A stretch of 64,000 nt of DNA from Brevipalpus yothersi (lineage: Eukaryota > Arthropoda > Arachnida > Trombidiformes > Tenuipalpidae). Below, in pieces: positions 54,329-64,000 of this stretch. The notes beneath the pieces were generated by a model. It made no database searches. It was not told the origin of the DNA and saw only the letters and a program-made list of their open reading frames with translations. Location: the NCBI GenBank assembly GCA_003956705.1, contig QZCP01000790.1:124001-188000 (forward strand). The letters are read 5' to 3'. The stretch's first letter is position 1; each line of letters starts with the position of its first letter. Both the position numbers and the translations under genes were made by a program.

Positions 54329-55367
54329 GAAAGAGAAAGAGAAAGAGAAAGAGAAAGAGAAAGAGAAAGAGAAAGANNNNNNNNNNNNNNNNNNNNNNNN
54401 NNNNNNNNNNNNNNNNNNNNNNNNNNNNNNNNNNNNNNNNNNNNNNNNNNNNNNNNNNNNNNNNNNNNNNNNNNNNNNNNNNNNNNNNNNNNNNNNNNNN
54501 NNNNNNNNNNNNNNNNNNNNNNNNNNNNNNNNNNNNNNNNNNNNNNNNNNNNNNNNNNNNNNNNNNNNNNNNNNNNNNNNNNNNNNNNNNNNNNNNNNNN
54601 NNNNNNNNNNNNNNNNNNNNNNNNNNNNNNNNNNNNNNNNNNNNNNNNNNNNNNNNNNNNNNNNNNNNNNNNNNNNNNNNNNNNNNNNNNNNNNNNNNNN
54701 NNNNNNNNNNNNNNNNNNNNNNNNNNNNNNNNNNNNNNNNNNNNNNNNNNNNNNNNNNNNNNNNNNNNNNNNNNNNNNNNNNNNNNNNNNNNNNNNNNNN
54801 NNNNNNNNNNNNNNNNNNNNNNNNNNNNNNNNNNNNNNNNNNNNNNNNNNNNNNNNNNNNNNNNNNNNNNNNNNNNNNNNNNNNNNNNNNNNNNNNNNNN
54901 NNNNNNNNNNNNNNNNNNNNNNNNNNNNNNNNNNNNNNNNNNNNNNNNNNNNNNNNNNNNNNNNNNNNNNNNNNNNNNNNNNNNNNNNNNNNNNNNNNNN
55001 NNNNNNNNNNNNNNNNNNNNNNNNNNNNNNNNNNNNNNNNNNNNNNNNNNNNNNNNNNNNNNNNNNNNNNNNNNNNNNNNNNNNNNNNNNNNNNNNNNNN
55101 NNNNNNNNNNNNNNNNNNNNNNNNNNNNNNNNNNNNNNNNNNNNNNNNNNNNNNNNNNNNNNNNNNNNNNNNNNNNNNNNNNNNNNNNNNNNNNNNNNNN
55201 NNNNNNNNNNNNNNNNNNNNNNNNNNNNNNNNNNNNNNNNNNNNNNNNNNNNNNNNNNNNNNNNNNNNNNNNNNNNNNNNNNNNNNNNGAAAGAGAAAGA
55301 GAAAGAGAAAGAGAAAGAGAAAGAGAAAGAGAAAGAGAAAGAGAAAGAGAAAGAGAAAGAGAAAGAG
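54329..55367. repeat. (GAAAGA)n satellite around an assembly gap
   Basis: A pure hexamer array, GAAAGA, at about 54329-54376 and 55289-55367 flanks 912 Ns (54377-55288). The gap lies inside a long simple repeat of uncertain true length. Frames of KEKEKE, KRKRKR, LSLSLS and SFSFSF through it are artefacts. Confidence 0.95.
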
Positions 55368-55730
55368 GGAATCTTAAGCACAAAAATGGAAGACATGAAC
55401 CCAAAACTTCACAATACTGGTTTCATTTCATCTTATCAGCTTAAAATTATCGAAGGTTGATTTTATCTAAGTTTCTGGGTCAAGTTGAATCTTATCATAG
55501 ATATAACTGGTTCTGATGGAGGCCTGCATTTGTTTCGAAATACTCATACACTATTGAGCTGCATGAATAATCACTCACGAGGGTATCGAGTAGTTGAAAA
55601 GCACTCATCAATCTATTCATAATATCAAGCTCCAACTTAGTTTACTTTGTGAAGAGCGAGATGACTGAATGAGAACTTTTTAGTTATATTAGTCTCAACC
55701 ACTTGATACACTTATATTCATACATAGCTC
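55368..55730. other. no gene recognised
   Basis: No supported frame, between the hexamer repeat and a PSI relic. Confidence 0.4.
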
Positions 55731-56060
55731 ATTTGGTAGAGAACTAGAGTGCTTTTCCTAGGGATCTCAATATTAATAGAATAGGATTTAGGTATGAAGG
55801 AAGGAAGTAAGCTATGAATTCTCCTTGCAGAACAAAGCTCTAAATATAAGTCGCTTTTCAATCAAGATTCTTAGGCAAGGGTTTCAAACAAATAACATGT
55901 ATATGTGAAGGGGGCTACATTTCTTTCACAGATTGGTAATTCTTTATACCATTCAAAACTTCGAGGATCCACTTAACTCGGCCAGAGAATGGCATATCGA
56001 GAATAGGTAGCCACTTGTAAGACCAAAATTTTGCTATCTCACTAGTTCATTCATGTAGCT
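55731..56060 (-). pseudogene. strongly decayed PSI-family relic, N-terminal half
   Basis: Several phrases match intact copies in the right order: TATAGAATAGGATCTGG-like near 55775, TCTAAATATAAGT..TTTTCAATC..CTTAGGCAA near 55845-55880, ATATCGAGAATAGGTAGCCAC near 55995-56015. All frames are broken. Confidence 0.55.
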
Positions 56061-56880
56061 AAGCGTTTCAGAATAAATCAATAGTTGTGAAATCAGCAAG
56101 ATGCTAGGCTGCAAGGGCGATCCATTCTTTTAGTCAAATTTCATAGCAAGATCATTGTTTTTGTGATAGATAGGTTTAAGCAAAATAAGTTAATGACCGG
56201 TATGTTAATACAGATAATTTCAATCTTAGTTCAAGTTTCTTTGCTACACCGAAGTCACCAATGGAGAGGCAGCTGGAATTTACTTCAATCCATTGATTAA
56301 ATGATTCATCACTAGCTAAGGTCACTAGAAGAAAAACTTCTTGTCGAATGGTTCTTTAGATTTATCACTCATCTACTCATCATTAAGCTTCCTCTAAGTG
56401 ATGACTTTCCCACCACGAGTGCCAATAGGAACACTATTAAAGAAACTGAGTTTGATTCTATGCAATTATGAGTATGTGGTATGGCAGCGAAAATATCTTA
56501 CAATTGAGCTAATGATAGTTTAGTGATAAGTGATGATCATTTAGGTTCAAGCAATAAGATTGGATTCTGCCATCGATATGCCAAATACTTACTAGCTAGT
56601 TAACATTCAGTTATCATTCAGAAAGAGGTTTAATTCATGTGCTTCAGATCTTTGGTAGATATGAAACTTGGGACGGAGGAAAAGTCAGTAGCTTCATCGA
56701 ACTAGAAAGAGGAAGAGGAGAAAAGAAAAGGAAATGATAATAATTGCTCCAACAACATCGAACGATTTCTCTAGATTGCAATCAGATTCTGCAACCAGCT
56801 GGTCTAACACCTAGTTATCAGAGAAAAGCTCAGTCTTTTTCGAGATTTGTAGGAGATCTTCAGATTGAGAAATCTTACCT
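56061..56880. other. no gene recognised
   Basis: Possibly further eroded PSI sequence, but nothing I can align by eye. Confidence 0.3.
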
Positions 56881-57254
56881 ATTGTGAATGGGACTTCTTC
56901 ATCGACCAATTTTGCTAGCTCTTCGCCAGCAATTTTGGTCTCTGATTTGGGTACAATGGGCACTGGATCAATGATGATGGAAGAGCTTCTACGTTTTTCT
57001 TCCCACGCTTCAAAAGTAAATGGAGAATAAACTCAATAATCAACGCGGCTGGGACAGTAATGACCAGAATCACGATGAGATAGATTCCTAACGCACCAGA
57101 GATCGACTGCCTTCCTACGAAAATGGTTAATGGGATGGTCATCCGATATGACCCATGCTTGACGATGATTAGTAATTCTTTGTAATTTATCCATTCTGAG
57201 CAAGTAGCAGTCATCAGTGTTCTGAACATCGAGATACTCCTCTAGATATGACAA
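56881..57254 (-). pseudogene. PSI-family relic, C-terminal end with membrane helix
   Basis: The frame at 57229-56915 has IIVKHGSYRMTIPLTIF (like KIIIKRGSYAMVTSFTV), then ISGALGIYLIVILVITVPAALIIEFIL, a membrane helix, and a Lys/Arg-rich stop. It is the diverged C-terminus of a separate PSI subfamily. A second copy lies at 60540-60843. A mariner fragment interrupts it on the N-terminal side. Confidence 0.7.
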
Positions 57255-57920
57255 TAGGGTGCACGATAACGATATGGATAAAATTCAAATCAATTTTAAA
57301 CAAAATTCATGAGAGACCAAATTTATTTTCTTTTCGAGATTCCCTTTCCATATAGTGGATTTGTCTACACCTTCGTGGGCATAATCTAATAGCTTGATAG
57401 ATCAGGCGGCACATTTTGAAACTCCCTTCGAATCGCATTTTTGAGAGCTACTATTTAGCTTATTTATTTGTGGCTTGAGGTAGCCCCATTAGGTATAGTC
57501 ACATGAAGTGGCGTCAGAACTATACGGCATCAAATTTTCTGGCCTAACAAGATTGATTGATTTTTCGTTTGTCCAGCAAAATAACAGTTCATTTTAGCGG
57601 CATGAGCTGGTGCAGAGTCCTGATGGAAGAAATAGTAGCCTTTGAGGTATAATTTGTGTGGATCTTCCTTGATGAATGGTTCTAGTACATTATCGATGCA
57701 GGAATTAATTTTGTAGCCCGACTCGGTGAATCTCAAATAGACCTTTCTAGAACAAGATATCGTAGCCAAAATCATGATGCCTTTTGATTGTGACCACTTT
57801 GTGTAGCTCTCGTATGAAGTTCGATTCTGAGTTCGAGAAATATACTGAACTTTTATCTGGTCATTGCAATCTGATAGATAGAACCAGGCCTCATCCTTGG
57901 TGATGAACTTTTCGAATATA
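57255..57920 (-). mobile_element. mariner fragment (copy ii) with part of the transposase
   Basis: Left end TAGGGTGCACGATAACGATATGG. The frame 57925-57530 has the first catalytic Asp in FITKDEAWFYLSDCN and the second in FFHQDSAPAHAA, typical of mariner. It is truncated on the N-terminal side, where PSI copy 6 3' flank sequence begins. Confidence 0.75.
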
Positions 57921-58030
57921 TTCATGAATCACATGGAATATCTGGAATGCTAAGACGAAAAAGGTTTTCCAGTGATGGAATGCACTCTATACAATCATTC
58001 TGAATGCATATATAAAAAATGCTGATCCCA
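57921..58030. other. 3' flank of PSI copy 6
   Basis: Matches the flanks of copies 5 and 7 (ATCACATGGAATATCTG, TTTTCCAGTGATGGAATGCACT). Confidence 0.6.
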
Positions 58031-59728
58031 TCAAGAGAAGGGGATAGGCTCATCGCCTTCACTACTCTTTCGAAAAATAGAGCGAAAATAGAAGACACTT
58101 ATTATGATCAAAACCATTGCCACAAGAAAGAGAATGAGAACCAGAATTATATCTGATATATCTAATATACTATCATCAGCCTCCAACTGGACAGTGAAAG
58201 AGGTAACCATAGCGTATGATCCACGCTTGATAATGATCTTTGCATCATCGAAGTTCGACTGATTCGTTTTGAATAGATAAACATTGTTGGTGTATTCAAC
58301 GTGAGAAGATTCCCAATCTTTGATCGCAACCCAAGCTTTCTCTCCAGCTTTCTCATTCAGCTTGTGGGGCAAGCTGATTGTAATTTCGAAATTTTGAGTG
58401 GAAATGCTTGGATTTCTTGCAATTGCAGTGATATTAGAAAAGCATTTACTTTGAGGCTTCTCAGCATAGTCTTTTTTCTCGATGCAATTTGAAGAGCTCC
58501 ATCTGCAATCGAAAGCTCCATAGAGAGTGCATAGTGGACATGATGAGAAATATTTGCAATCAAGGAGCCTGGATTGCTCATTCTGGCCATTGTCGGTCCA
58601 TCGAATCAGAGTGAAATTGTCAAAATTCCAATAAGTTGAAGATATCTCTTCTGCATTTAATTTAGTGTTCTGGTATGTGCAGCTGGTTTCGAATGCACCA
58701 CACTTATTCAGATCACATCTGAAATCAGTTTTTCCGGTGATGAAAGACAGAATTTTAGCGTTGAGGTTGAGACCCACAGTATAAAACTGGTAGTAACCTG
58801 TAATGGGCATCAGCTTGAAGCATGGTGTAGATTCGTTGAAATGTAATAGAGCGATGCCTTTTTGGCACTCTTCTCCATCAATCCATGGTTTTCGGGATAA
58901 ATCAAAAAAGTATGACTCGAATTTAAGGAAATTGGATGGAAATTTCTTCTCAAACTGACAATTTTTAATGCCTTCCTCAGATATTCCAATAGCAACTTTC
59001 AGTTTGAATGAGTGCATTTCAAGAATCTTTCCCTCATCCAAAAAACGGGCTGCATATAGAATAGGATCTGGATAGTATGGCATGAAGGTCGCTCCCCAAA
59101 ATCCATAAAAATCCATAAAAAAGCTCGAAATGTAAGTATATTTCATGTCTATGTTCTCAGGCAGACTCTTCAGACGTATGACGAGACTAGTCCTCTCTGC
59201 CCTTAGGAAGTAGCACAAAAACAAATCTCTGTTCCATTCAAATATATCGTCAAGTTCCCAACCTTTTTTGGTCGGTATATCTAGAATAGACAACCATTTA
59301 AAGTCTGGATCTTCTACTTTGCTAGCTTCCAGAGTTAAAGATGGAAAGGCCCGTTCGCTAAACATCCAGAAACCTTGGTTGTCCATCGCTCCAAAATCTA
59401 AACTTCCCTCTCTTTCTTGTTTGTGGAATACTTTTTTGTCTGGATTTACGATAAAGAATTGGCTATCATCGTAATACAATGTCCAGCCTTCAAATGGCTT
59501 GAGAAAAATAGCTGTGTATTTCAGTGCATCAGACACACTTGCATTGAAAATCAGAGATATATTGCCACCATAATGGATCTTGGTTACTGTTTTTGATATT
59601 TCTATTATCTGTTCGATTCGAGCCCAGGCATCATTGAAATTCACCAAACTGTTCTCACTGTGAGAATAGAACAATCGAAATTTGCTGAAAATCAAGAGTC
59701 TGAGAAGGAAAAAATTGTATTGGAACAT
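58031..59728 (-). CDS. PSI-domain surface protein, copy 6 (intact)
   Basis: One exon, 565 residues, start MFQYNFFLLRLLIFSKFRLF (signal peptide). Same architecture as copy 4: FEGWTLYY, AMDNQGFWMF, FKWLSILDI, a PSI cluster near 390 (DCKYFSSCPLCTLYGAFDCRW), SLPHKLNEKAGEKAWVAI, KRGSYAMVTSFTV, a membrane helix near 520-548 and the tail SSEGDEPIPFS. Two extra residues in the loop before DPIL (DFYGFWGATFMPYYPDPIL) distinguish it from copies 4 and 5. Intact; upstream is the conserved promoter-like module (59745-59915) with a short local repeat (ACTACAGTCACTACCATACTACG). Confidence 0.75.
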   Translation of the reverse strand: MFQYNFFLLRLLIFSKFRLFYSHSENSLVNFNDAWARIEQIIEISKTVTKIHYGGNISLIFNASVSDALKYTAIFLKPFEGWTLYYDDSQFFIVNPDKKVFHKQEREGSLDFGAMDNQGFWMFSERAFPSLTLEASKVEDPDFKWLSILDIPTKKGWELDDIFEWNRDLFLCYFLRAERTSLVIRLKSLPENIDMKYTYISSFFMDFYGFWGATFMPYYPDPILYAARFLDEGKILEMHSFKLKVAIGISEEGIKNCQFEKKFPSNFLKFESYFFDLSRKPWIDGEECQKGIALLHFNESTPCFKLMPITGYYQFYTVGLNLNAKILSFITGKTDFRCDLNKCGAFETSCTYQNTKLNAEEISSTYWNFDNFTLIRWTDNGQNEQSRLLDCKYFSSCPLCTLYGAFDCRWSSSNCIEKKDYAEKPQSKCFSNITAIARNPSISTQNFEITISLPHKLNEKAGEKAWVAIKDWESSHVEYTNNVYLFKTNQSNFDDAKIIIKRGSYAMVTSFTVQLEADDSILDISDIILVLILFLVAMVLIIISVFYFRSIFRKSSEGDEPIPFS

Positions 59729-59744
59729 ACTACAGTCACTACCA

Positions 59745-59915
59745 TACTACGACATATTAGAACACATCTAGCATTAGATTTCCAAAATCAGCACAGCTTG
59801 TTGTCGGGGCATAAAACATTCACAAATGTTGTGAAACACAGTTTTAAATATTCCAACAATTGTTCCGAAGCAATATCCAAGATGATAAATCATCTCTTTG
59901 TTGCCTCAAATTAAT
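59745..59915 (-). promoter_or_regulatory. conserved upstream module of PSI copy 6
   Basis: Near-copy of 49248-49420 and 52485-52650. It contains TTTAAATATTCC as a possible TATA-like core on the minus strand. Confidence 0.5.
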
Positions 59916-60539
59916 TGATGATCTTCACGCCATCTGATACTTAAACTTTTCGATAGCAACTGGGAGCAACTACTCATTGGCATCACCATAAATTCACAAG
60001 ATTCTGGGAATTTTTAACTGAATCGAAAAAGCATGTAAATCAAGAAACTCGAGTCGGGCAAATTTCAAGACAAACTCTCCTAGTACTTGAAACAAACTTT
60101 AGCTTATTGGATGGGCTCTCAGATAGAGCTTCTGTCTGATGAAGATGAGAGTTTCCAACATATTCGATTGAAGGAGAAAGCAATTGAGATTTTTTTGGCT
60201 GTAAAAACTATCGTGTTAAGATATGCGAAGAACTCAGTAAGATATCAGATGAAGCAGCTCAGAAAGCGGAAAATTCGATGAAAGGGGGACCTCAGTTTTA
60301 TTTGATTTAGGGGACACATGATACAAATAAAAGGGAAGAGGAAAAGGTTTACACAGTTACAACTATGAGCTATTGATATGGTAAACAAAATGATATTCTC
60401 GGAAAACCCTGTCATTGAAGGGAAGTACAGTGTTGAGAATTTCGGGGAAAAATCTTCATATGGAGTGGGCTCAGGTATTGTGTCTGGCATAGCTCATCCA
60501 GTTCTATCAGCAGTAGAGTCATCTGATATAGATTCAATT
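59916..60539. other. no gene recognised
   Basis: No supported frame. Short ORFs on both strands look like chance. Confidence 0.4.
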
Positions 60540-60843
60540 GGCACTGGATCAAGGATCCTGGGCTGCTTTCACCTTTTTTTTTCTTTTCTTTTCGCGCTTC
60601 AAAGGTGAATAGAGAATGAACTCAATAATCAACTTGGCTGGGACAGTAATGATCAGAATTACGATGAGATAGATTCCTAATGTACCAGAGATTGACTACC
60701 TTCCAATGAAAGGGGTTAATGGGATGGTCATTCGATATGACTCATTCTTAATGATGATTAGTGATTCTTTGTAACTTATCCATTCTGAGCAAGTAGCTTT
60801 CATCAGTGTCCTGGACATCGAAATACTCTTCTAGATATGACAA
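60540..60843 (-). pseudogene. PSI-family relic, C-terminal end (second copy)
   Basis: Matches 56950-57254 almost throughout (GGGACAGTAATGATCAGAAT, GGGATGGTCATTCGATATGA), with stops. It ends at the mariner element's terminal repeat; the rest of the same relic gene resumes at 61974. Confidence 0.65.
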
Positions 60844-61966
60844 CAGGGTGCACGATTACGATATGGACAAAATTCAAATCAATTTTAAACAAAGTTCATT
60901 AGAGACAAATTTCATTTTTTTTTCGATATTATTCCCTTTCATATAGTAAATTTGTCTACTCCATGTCACCTTCGAGGCCATTATGTATAGTCTCATGAAC
61001 TGGTGTCAGGACTATTTGGCATCCAATTTTCTGGTCTAACAAGAGTGATTCTTTGTTTGTCCAGAGAATCATAGGTCATTTTAGTGGCATAAGCCGGTGC
61101 AGAGTCTTGATGGAATACAAAGTCGCCTTTGGGATATAATTTTGGTAGGTCTTCCTTGACTAATGGTTTCAGAACACTCTCGATATAGTGACTTGTATCA
61201 ATTTTGCAGCCTGGCTCGGTGAATCTCAAATTGACCTTTCTATAACAAGATATCGCAGCCCAAATAATGACGCCTTTTGATTGTGATCACTTTGTGTAGC
61301 TTTCGTATGAAGTTCGATCCTGAGTTCCAAGAAACATACTGAACATTTATCTGGCCATTGCATTCTGATAGATAAAACCAGACCTTATCGCTTGTGATGA
61401 ACTTTTTGAATTTCCGGTCACACAGGCGCAGATAAAGAGGCCAAGATCGTTTGCGTCTTTTTTTCTTCAAACTCTCGGAAATTCGATGAGCACCTGTCTT
61501 TTTGACCAATTTTTTTATATGATTGGGTATAACACTCGGAATGAGGTATAAAACATTGAGCAAAACTTTCTGGATGAGTTTGGCAATCTCTCGCTGCAGT
61601 CGATCAATTTGGCACCGATTGAGCTTTGATGGACGAGGATGATTTTCTTCGTTATCTGAATTTTTTGCACTCTTTGCCTACCTCTCCGTATTTTGGACAC
61701 CGTTGTTGTCCCAGTTATCACTCCTTACTTTCCCATCTCCTTCATTGTCTGGGATTTTGACCATTTTTCACTTAAAAAATACTTAATGAGAGCTATATGC
61801 TCTTTGCTGATTTTCTTCTTCCCCATTGACTATAATTAACTTAGACTCATTCCACCAAAATTTCATAATATATTCGTCAACATGCAAAAAGAATTACATT
61901 CTTTCCTCTCAAATTAGAGCTCAAATTAAATTTTGAATTTTGTTTATATCGTGACTGCGCACCCTG
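60844..61966 (-). mobile_element. mariner element (copy iii) with both terminal repeats, inside a PSI relic
   Basis: Terminal inverted repeats CAGGGTGCACGATTACGATA and CAGGGTGCGCAGTCACGATA continue into AACAAAATTCAAA on both sides. The interior has broken mariner transposase: an N-terminal remnant (61721-61515), FITSDKVWFYLSECN (first Asp) and FVFHQDSAPAYAT (second Asp), then NSPD. It is 1123 bp, slightly short. A clean TA duplication is not visible at the ends. It splits a PSI pseudogene into 60540-60843 and 61974-62590. Confidence 0.78.
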
Positions 61967-61973
61967 TGTATGA

Positions 61974-62590
61974 CTATATGTTGTATGATAAAGATATGAC
62001 TGATGCTTCTTCCCTAGCTTTTCGAATGAGTTTGAGAGGCAAATTGATTCTGACTTCGAACTTCTTGATAACACCTACTTTTCTTGCGATTGCAGTAACA
62101 TTAGAATAGCATTGAATTTGAGGTTTTCCGGTGATATCTCCTTCCTTGATGCACCCCGGAGAATTCCATTGATAACTGGGGCCTCTATATAGAGTGCAGA
62201 GAGAGCATGATGAGAAATATTTACAATCGAGTAACATGAAGTAGATCCTCTTATCATATCCATTCCATCCAGTTGAAGTTAGGTTGTCAAAGTTCCAAAA
62301 GGTAGAGACTTATTCTCTTTGGATGGGCTGGATTTCTTAGATCTACAATTTTGTCCATCCTCTTCACAAGATCGCATCACACACCTTCATCTCCTCTGAA
62401 ATAAGTCTGAGAAATAAGCAAGATCTTTGCACTGAAATCTGAATCCACAAAGTAAGTCGCTGAAGTTTCTGATTGCCAACTTATATTGAAGCAAGAGATG
62501 GATTCATTGATATCGAATAGAGAAATCACTTGATCACATGTCTTCCCATCAGCCCATGAAAATATGATTTCAAAGGAGGGAACATTAGCG
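61974..62590 (-). pseudogene. PSI-family relic, PSI cluster and central part
   Basis: LLDCKYFSSCSLCTLYRGPSYQW near 62235-62170 is the PSI cluster, followed by QCYSNVTAIARK and INLPLKLIRKA. Upstream parts (62270-62590) match the relic at 50155-50480. Stops and shifts throughout. Confidence 0.72.
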
Positions 62591-62912
62591 AGCTCCTAAT
62601 CATGAAGTTGGTTAAAAGGGGTGAACTATTCATCGATTCAGGAGAATGACTCACCGCAAATATCTGTTGAATTCAAGAAAATGTTAAAGAGGGGAAAAAT
62701 ACTATATATTCATGAATTACATGGAGTATCTGAAATGCTAAGTAAAAAAAGGTTTCCAGTGATGAAATGCAGTCTATATAATCATTCTGAATGCATGTAT
62801 GAAAAATGCTGATTCCACATTAGAGAGCTCCTAATCATGAAGCTGGTCAAGCAGGATAGAATGCACTCTTGTTCAATCATTCTGGATACATATAAAGAGA
62901 ATCCTGATTCTA
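62591..62912. repeat. 3' flank of PSI copy 7 (duplicate of 50470-50792)
   Basis: Near-identical to the flank of copy 5. No gene. Confidence 0.65.
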
Positions 62913-64000
62913 TCAAGAGAAGGGGATTGGCTCATCGCCTTCACTACTCTTCCGAGAAATAGAGCGAAAATAGAAGACACTTATTATGATCAAGACCATT
63001 GCTGCAAGGAATAGAATGAGAACCAGAATTATATCTGATATATCTGATATATCTGATAAATTATCATCAGCCTCCAACTGGACAGTGAAAGAGGTGACCA
63101 TGGCATATGATCCACGCTTGATAATGATTTTTGCATCATCGAAGTTCGACTGATTCGTTTTGAATAGATAAAAATTGTTGGTGTATTCAACGTGAGAAGA
63201 TTCCCAATCTTTGATCGTAACCCGAGCTTTCTCTCCAGCTTTCTCATTCAGCTTGTGGGGCAAGCTGATTGTAATTTCGAATTTTTGAGTGGAAATGCTC
63301 AGTTTTTTTGCAAATCCAGTGACATTAGAAAAGCATTGACTTTGAGGCTTCTCAGCATAGTCTTTTTTCTCGATGCAATTTGAAGAGCTCCATCTGCAAT
63401 CGAAAGCTCCATAGAGAGTGCATAGTGGGCATGATGTAAAATATTTGCAATCAAGGAGCCTGGATTGCTCATTCTGGCCATTGTCGGTCCATCGAATCAG
63501 AGTGAAATTGTCAAAATTCCAATAAGTTGAGACTACCTCTTCTGGATTTAATTTAGTGTTCTGGCGTGTGCAGCTGGTTTCTAATGTACCGCACTTATTC
63601 AGATCACATCTGAAATCAGTTTTTCCGGCGATGAAAGACAAAATTTTAGCGTTGAGGTTGAGACCCACAGTATAGAACTCGAAGTAGCCTCCACTGGTCA
63701 TCAGAAAGCATGGTGTAGATTCGTTGAAATGGAATAGAGAAATTCCTTCTTGGCACTCTTCTCCATCGACCCATGGTTTTTGGGATAAATCAAGAACGTA
63801 TGGCTCGAATTTGAGAAAATTAGATGGATTTCTTTTCTCAAACTGACATTTTTTGATGCCTTCATCGGATATTCTGATAGCATCGTTCAATTTCAATGAG
63901 TGCAGTTCAAAAGTCCGTTCCAAAACACGCAATGTATAAAAAATGGGATCTGGATAGTATGGCAGTAAGGCCCCTCCAACGAATCCATCTAGAAAAAAGC
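62913..64000 (-). CDS. PSI-domain surface protein, copy 7 (partial, runs off the right edge)
   Basis: The open frame reaches the window end without a stop, so the Met at 63932 is internal. The visible part begins near FFLDGFVGGALLPYYPDPIF and contains the PSI cluster (DCKYFTSCPLCTLYGAFDCRW), SLPHKLNEKAGEKARVTIKDWESSH and KRGSYAMVTSFTV. The membrane helix preceded by three ISD units (DISDISDIILVL) and the tail SSEGDEPIPFS follow. It lacks the one-base deletion of copy 5, its closest relative. Probably intact. Confidence 0.75.
   Translation of the reverse strand, partial: FFLDGFVGGALLPYYPDPIFYTLRVLERTFELHSLKLNDAIRISDEGIKKCQFEKRNPSNFLKFEPYVLDLSQKPWVDGEECQEGISLFHFNESTPCFLMTSGGYFEFYTVGLNLNAKILSFIAGKTDFRCDLNKCGTLETSCTRQNTKLNPEEVVSTYWNFDNFTLIRWTDNGQNEQSRLLDCKYFTSCPLCTLYGAFDCRWSSSNCIEKKDYAEKPQSQCFSNVTGFAKKLSISTQKFEITISLPHKLNEKAGEKARVTIKDWESSHVEYTNNFYLFKTNQSNFDDAKIIIKRGSYAMVTSFTVQLEADDNLSDISDISDIILVLILFLAAMVLIIISVFYFRSISRKSSEGDEPIPFS

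Noticed and set aside
54329..54376. CRISPR-like regular repeat
   Set aside because: A simple hexamer without spacers in a eukaryotic genome.
54261..55460. Open frames through the N gap (KEKEKE, LSLSLS, SFSFSF)
   Set aside because: They are translations of the GAAAGA repeat and of unknown bases.
60844..61966. Clear TA target duplication for mariner copy iii
   Set aside because: Flanks read TATGACAA and GTATGAC; no unambiguous TA pair sits directly at the ends, so I left it open.
63932..64000. Start of PSI copy 7 at the Met 63932
   Set aside because: The frame stays open to the window edge and homology to the family continues upstream.
1..64000. tRNA or rRNA genes
   Set aside because: No cloverleaf with intact A and B boxes or rRNA-like sequence seen; the tRNA-like match at 34894 is a short primer site only.

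Overview
The window is AT-rich eukaryotic DNA with spliced genes, short GT-AG introns, many transposable elements and one run of 912 Ns, so it is an animal draft assembly. A seven-helix gustatory-type receptor array, a small secreted-protein gene and invertebrate-type transposons point to an arthropod. A plant-feeding acariform mite (spider-mite-like) is my best guess, from family resemblance only.

Layout. 1-7.4 kb: a small membrane protein gene (-), two tandem SDR genes related to very-long-chain 3-oxoacyl-CoA reductase/17-beta-HSD12 (+), a 141-aa ORF (-) meeting the second SDR tail to tail, and a two-exon secreted protein gene (-). 8.5-21.1 kb: five same-strand chemoreceptor-like genes. Each has a long first exon, a 156-nt second exon and a 54-57-nt third exon, with phase-0 introns. 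The last two are near-identical neighbours and one is a mosaic. A 294-bp TA-flanked MITE and receptor relics follow.

22-64 kb: a minus-strand array of a receptor-like family with a signal peptide, an ectodomain of about 500 aa containing a PSI-type cysteine cluster, one membrane segment and a short tail. Three copies are uninterrupted (22384-24249, 47556-49247, 58031-59728). One is broken only by a transposon, one by a single-base deletion, one by several frameshifts, one runs off the right edge, and there are several relics. A tandem duplication of about 3 kb (receptor relic plus PSI gene) produced a second copy now swollen by two insertions. The first is a Ty3/gypsy-type LTR element (25210-35239) that itself carries a nested gag-bearing LTR element without reverse transcriptase (29141-33746). 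The second is a 5343-bp DNA transposon (37145-42487).

Most striking result: the DNA transposon at 37145-42487 sits exactly between AAA and TTT with no target duplication, proven here by the uninterrupted paralogous site at 24170-24175. With its DDE transposase this matches the Spy group of eukaryotic transposons. The LTR element (4-bp duplication GATG) and the MITE (TA) also have empty sites inside the same window. The PSI-type family looks like a lineage-specific, rapidly duplicating set of surface proteins; its function cannot be read from sequence.
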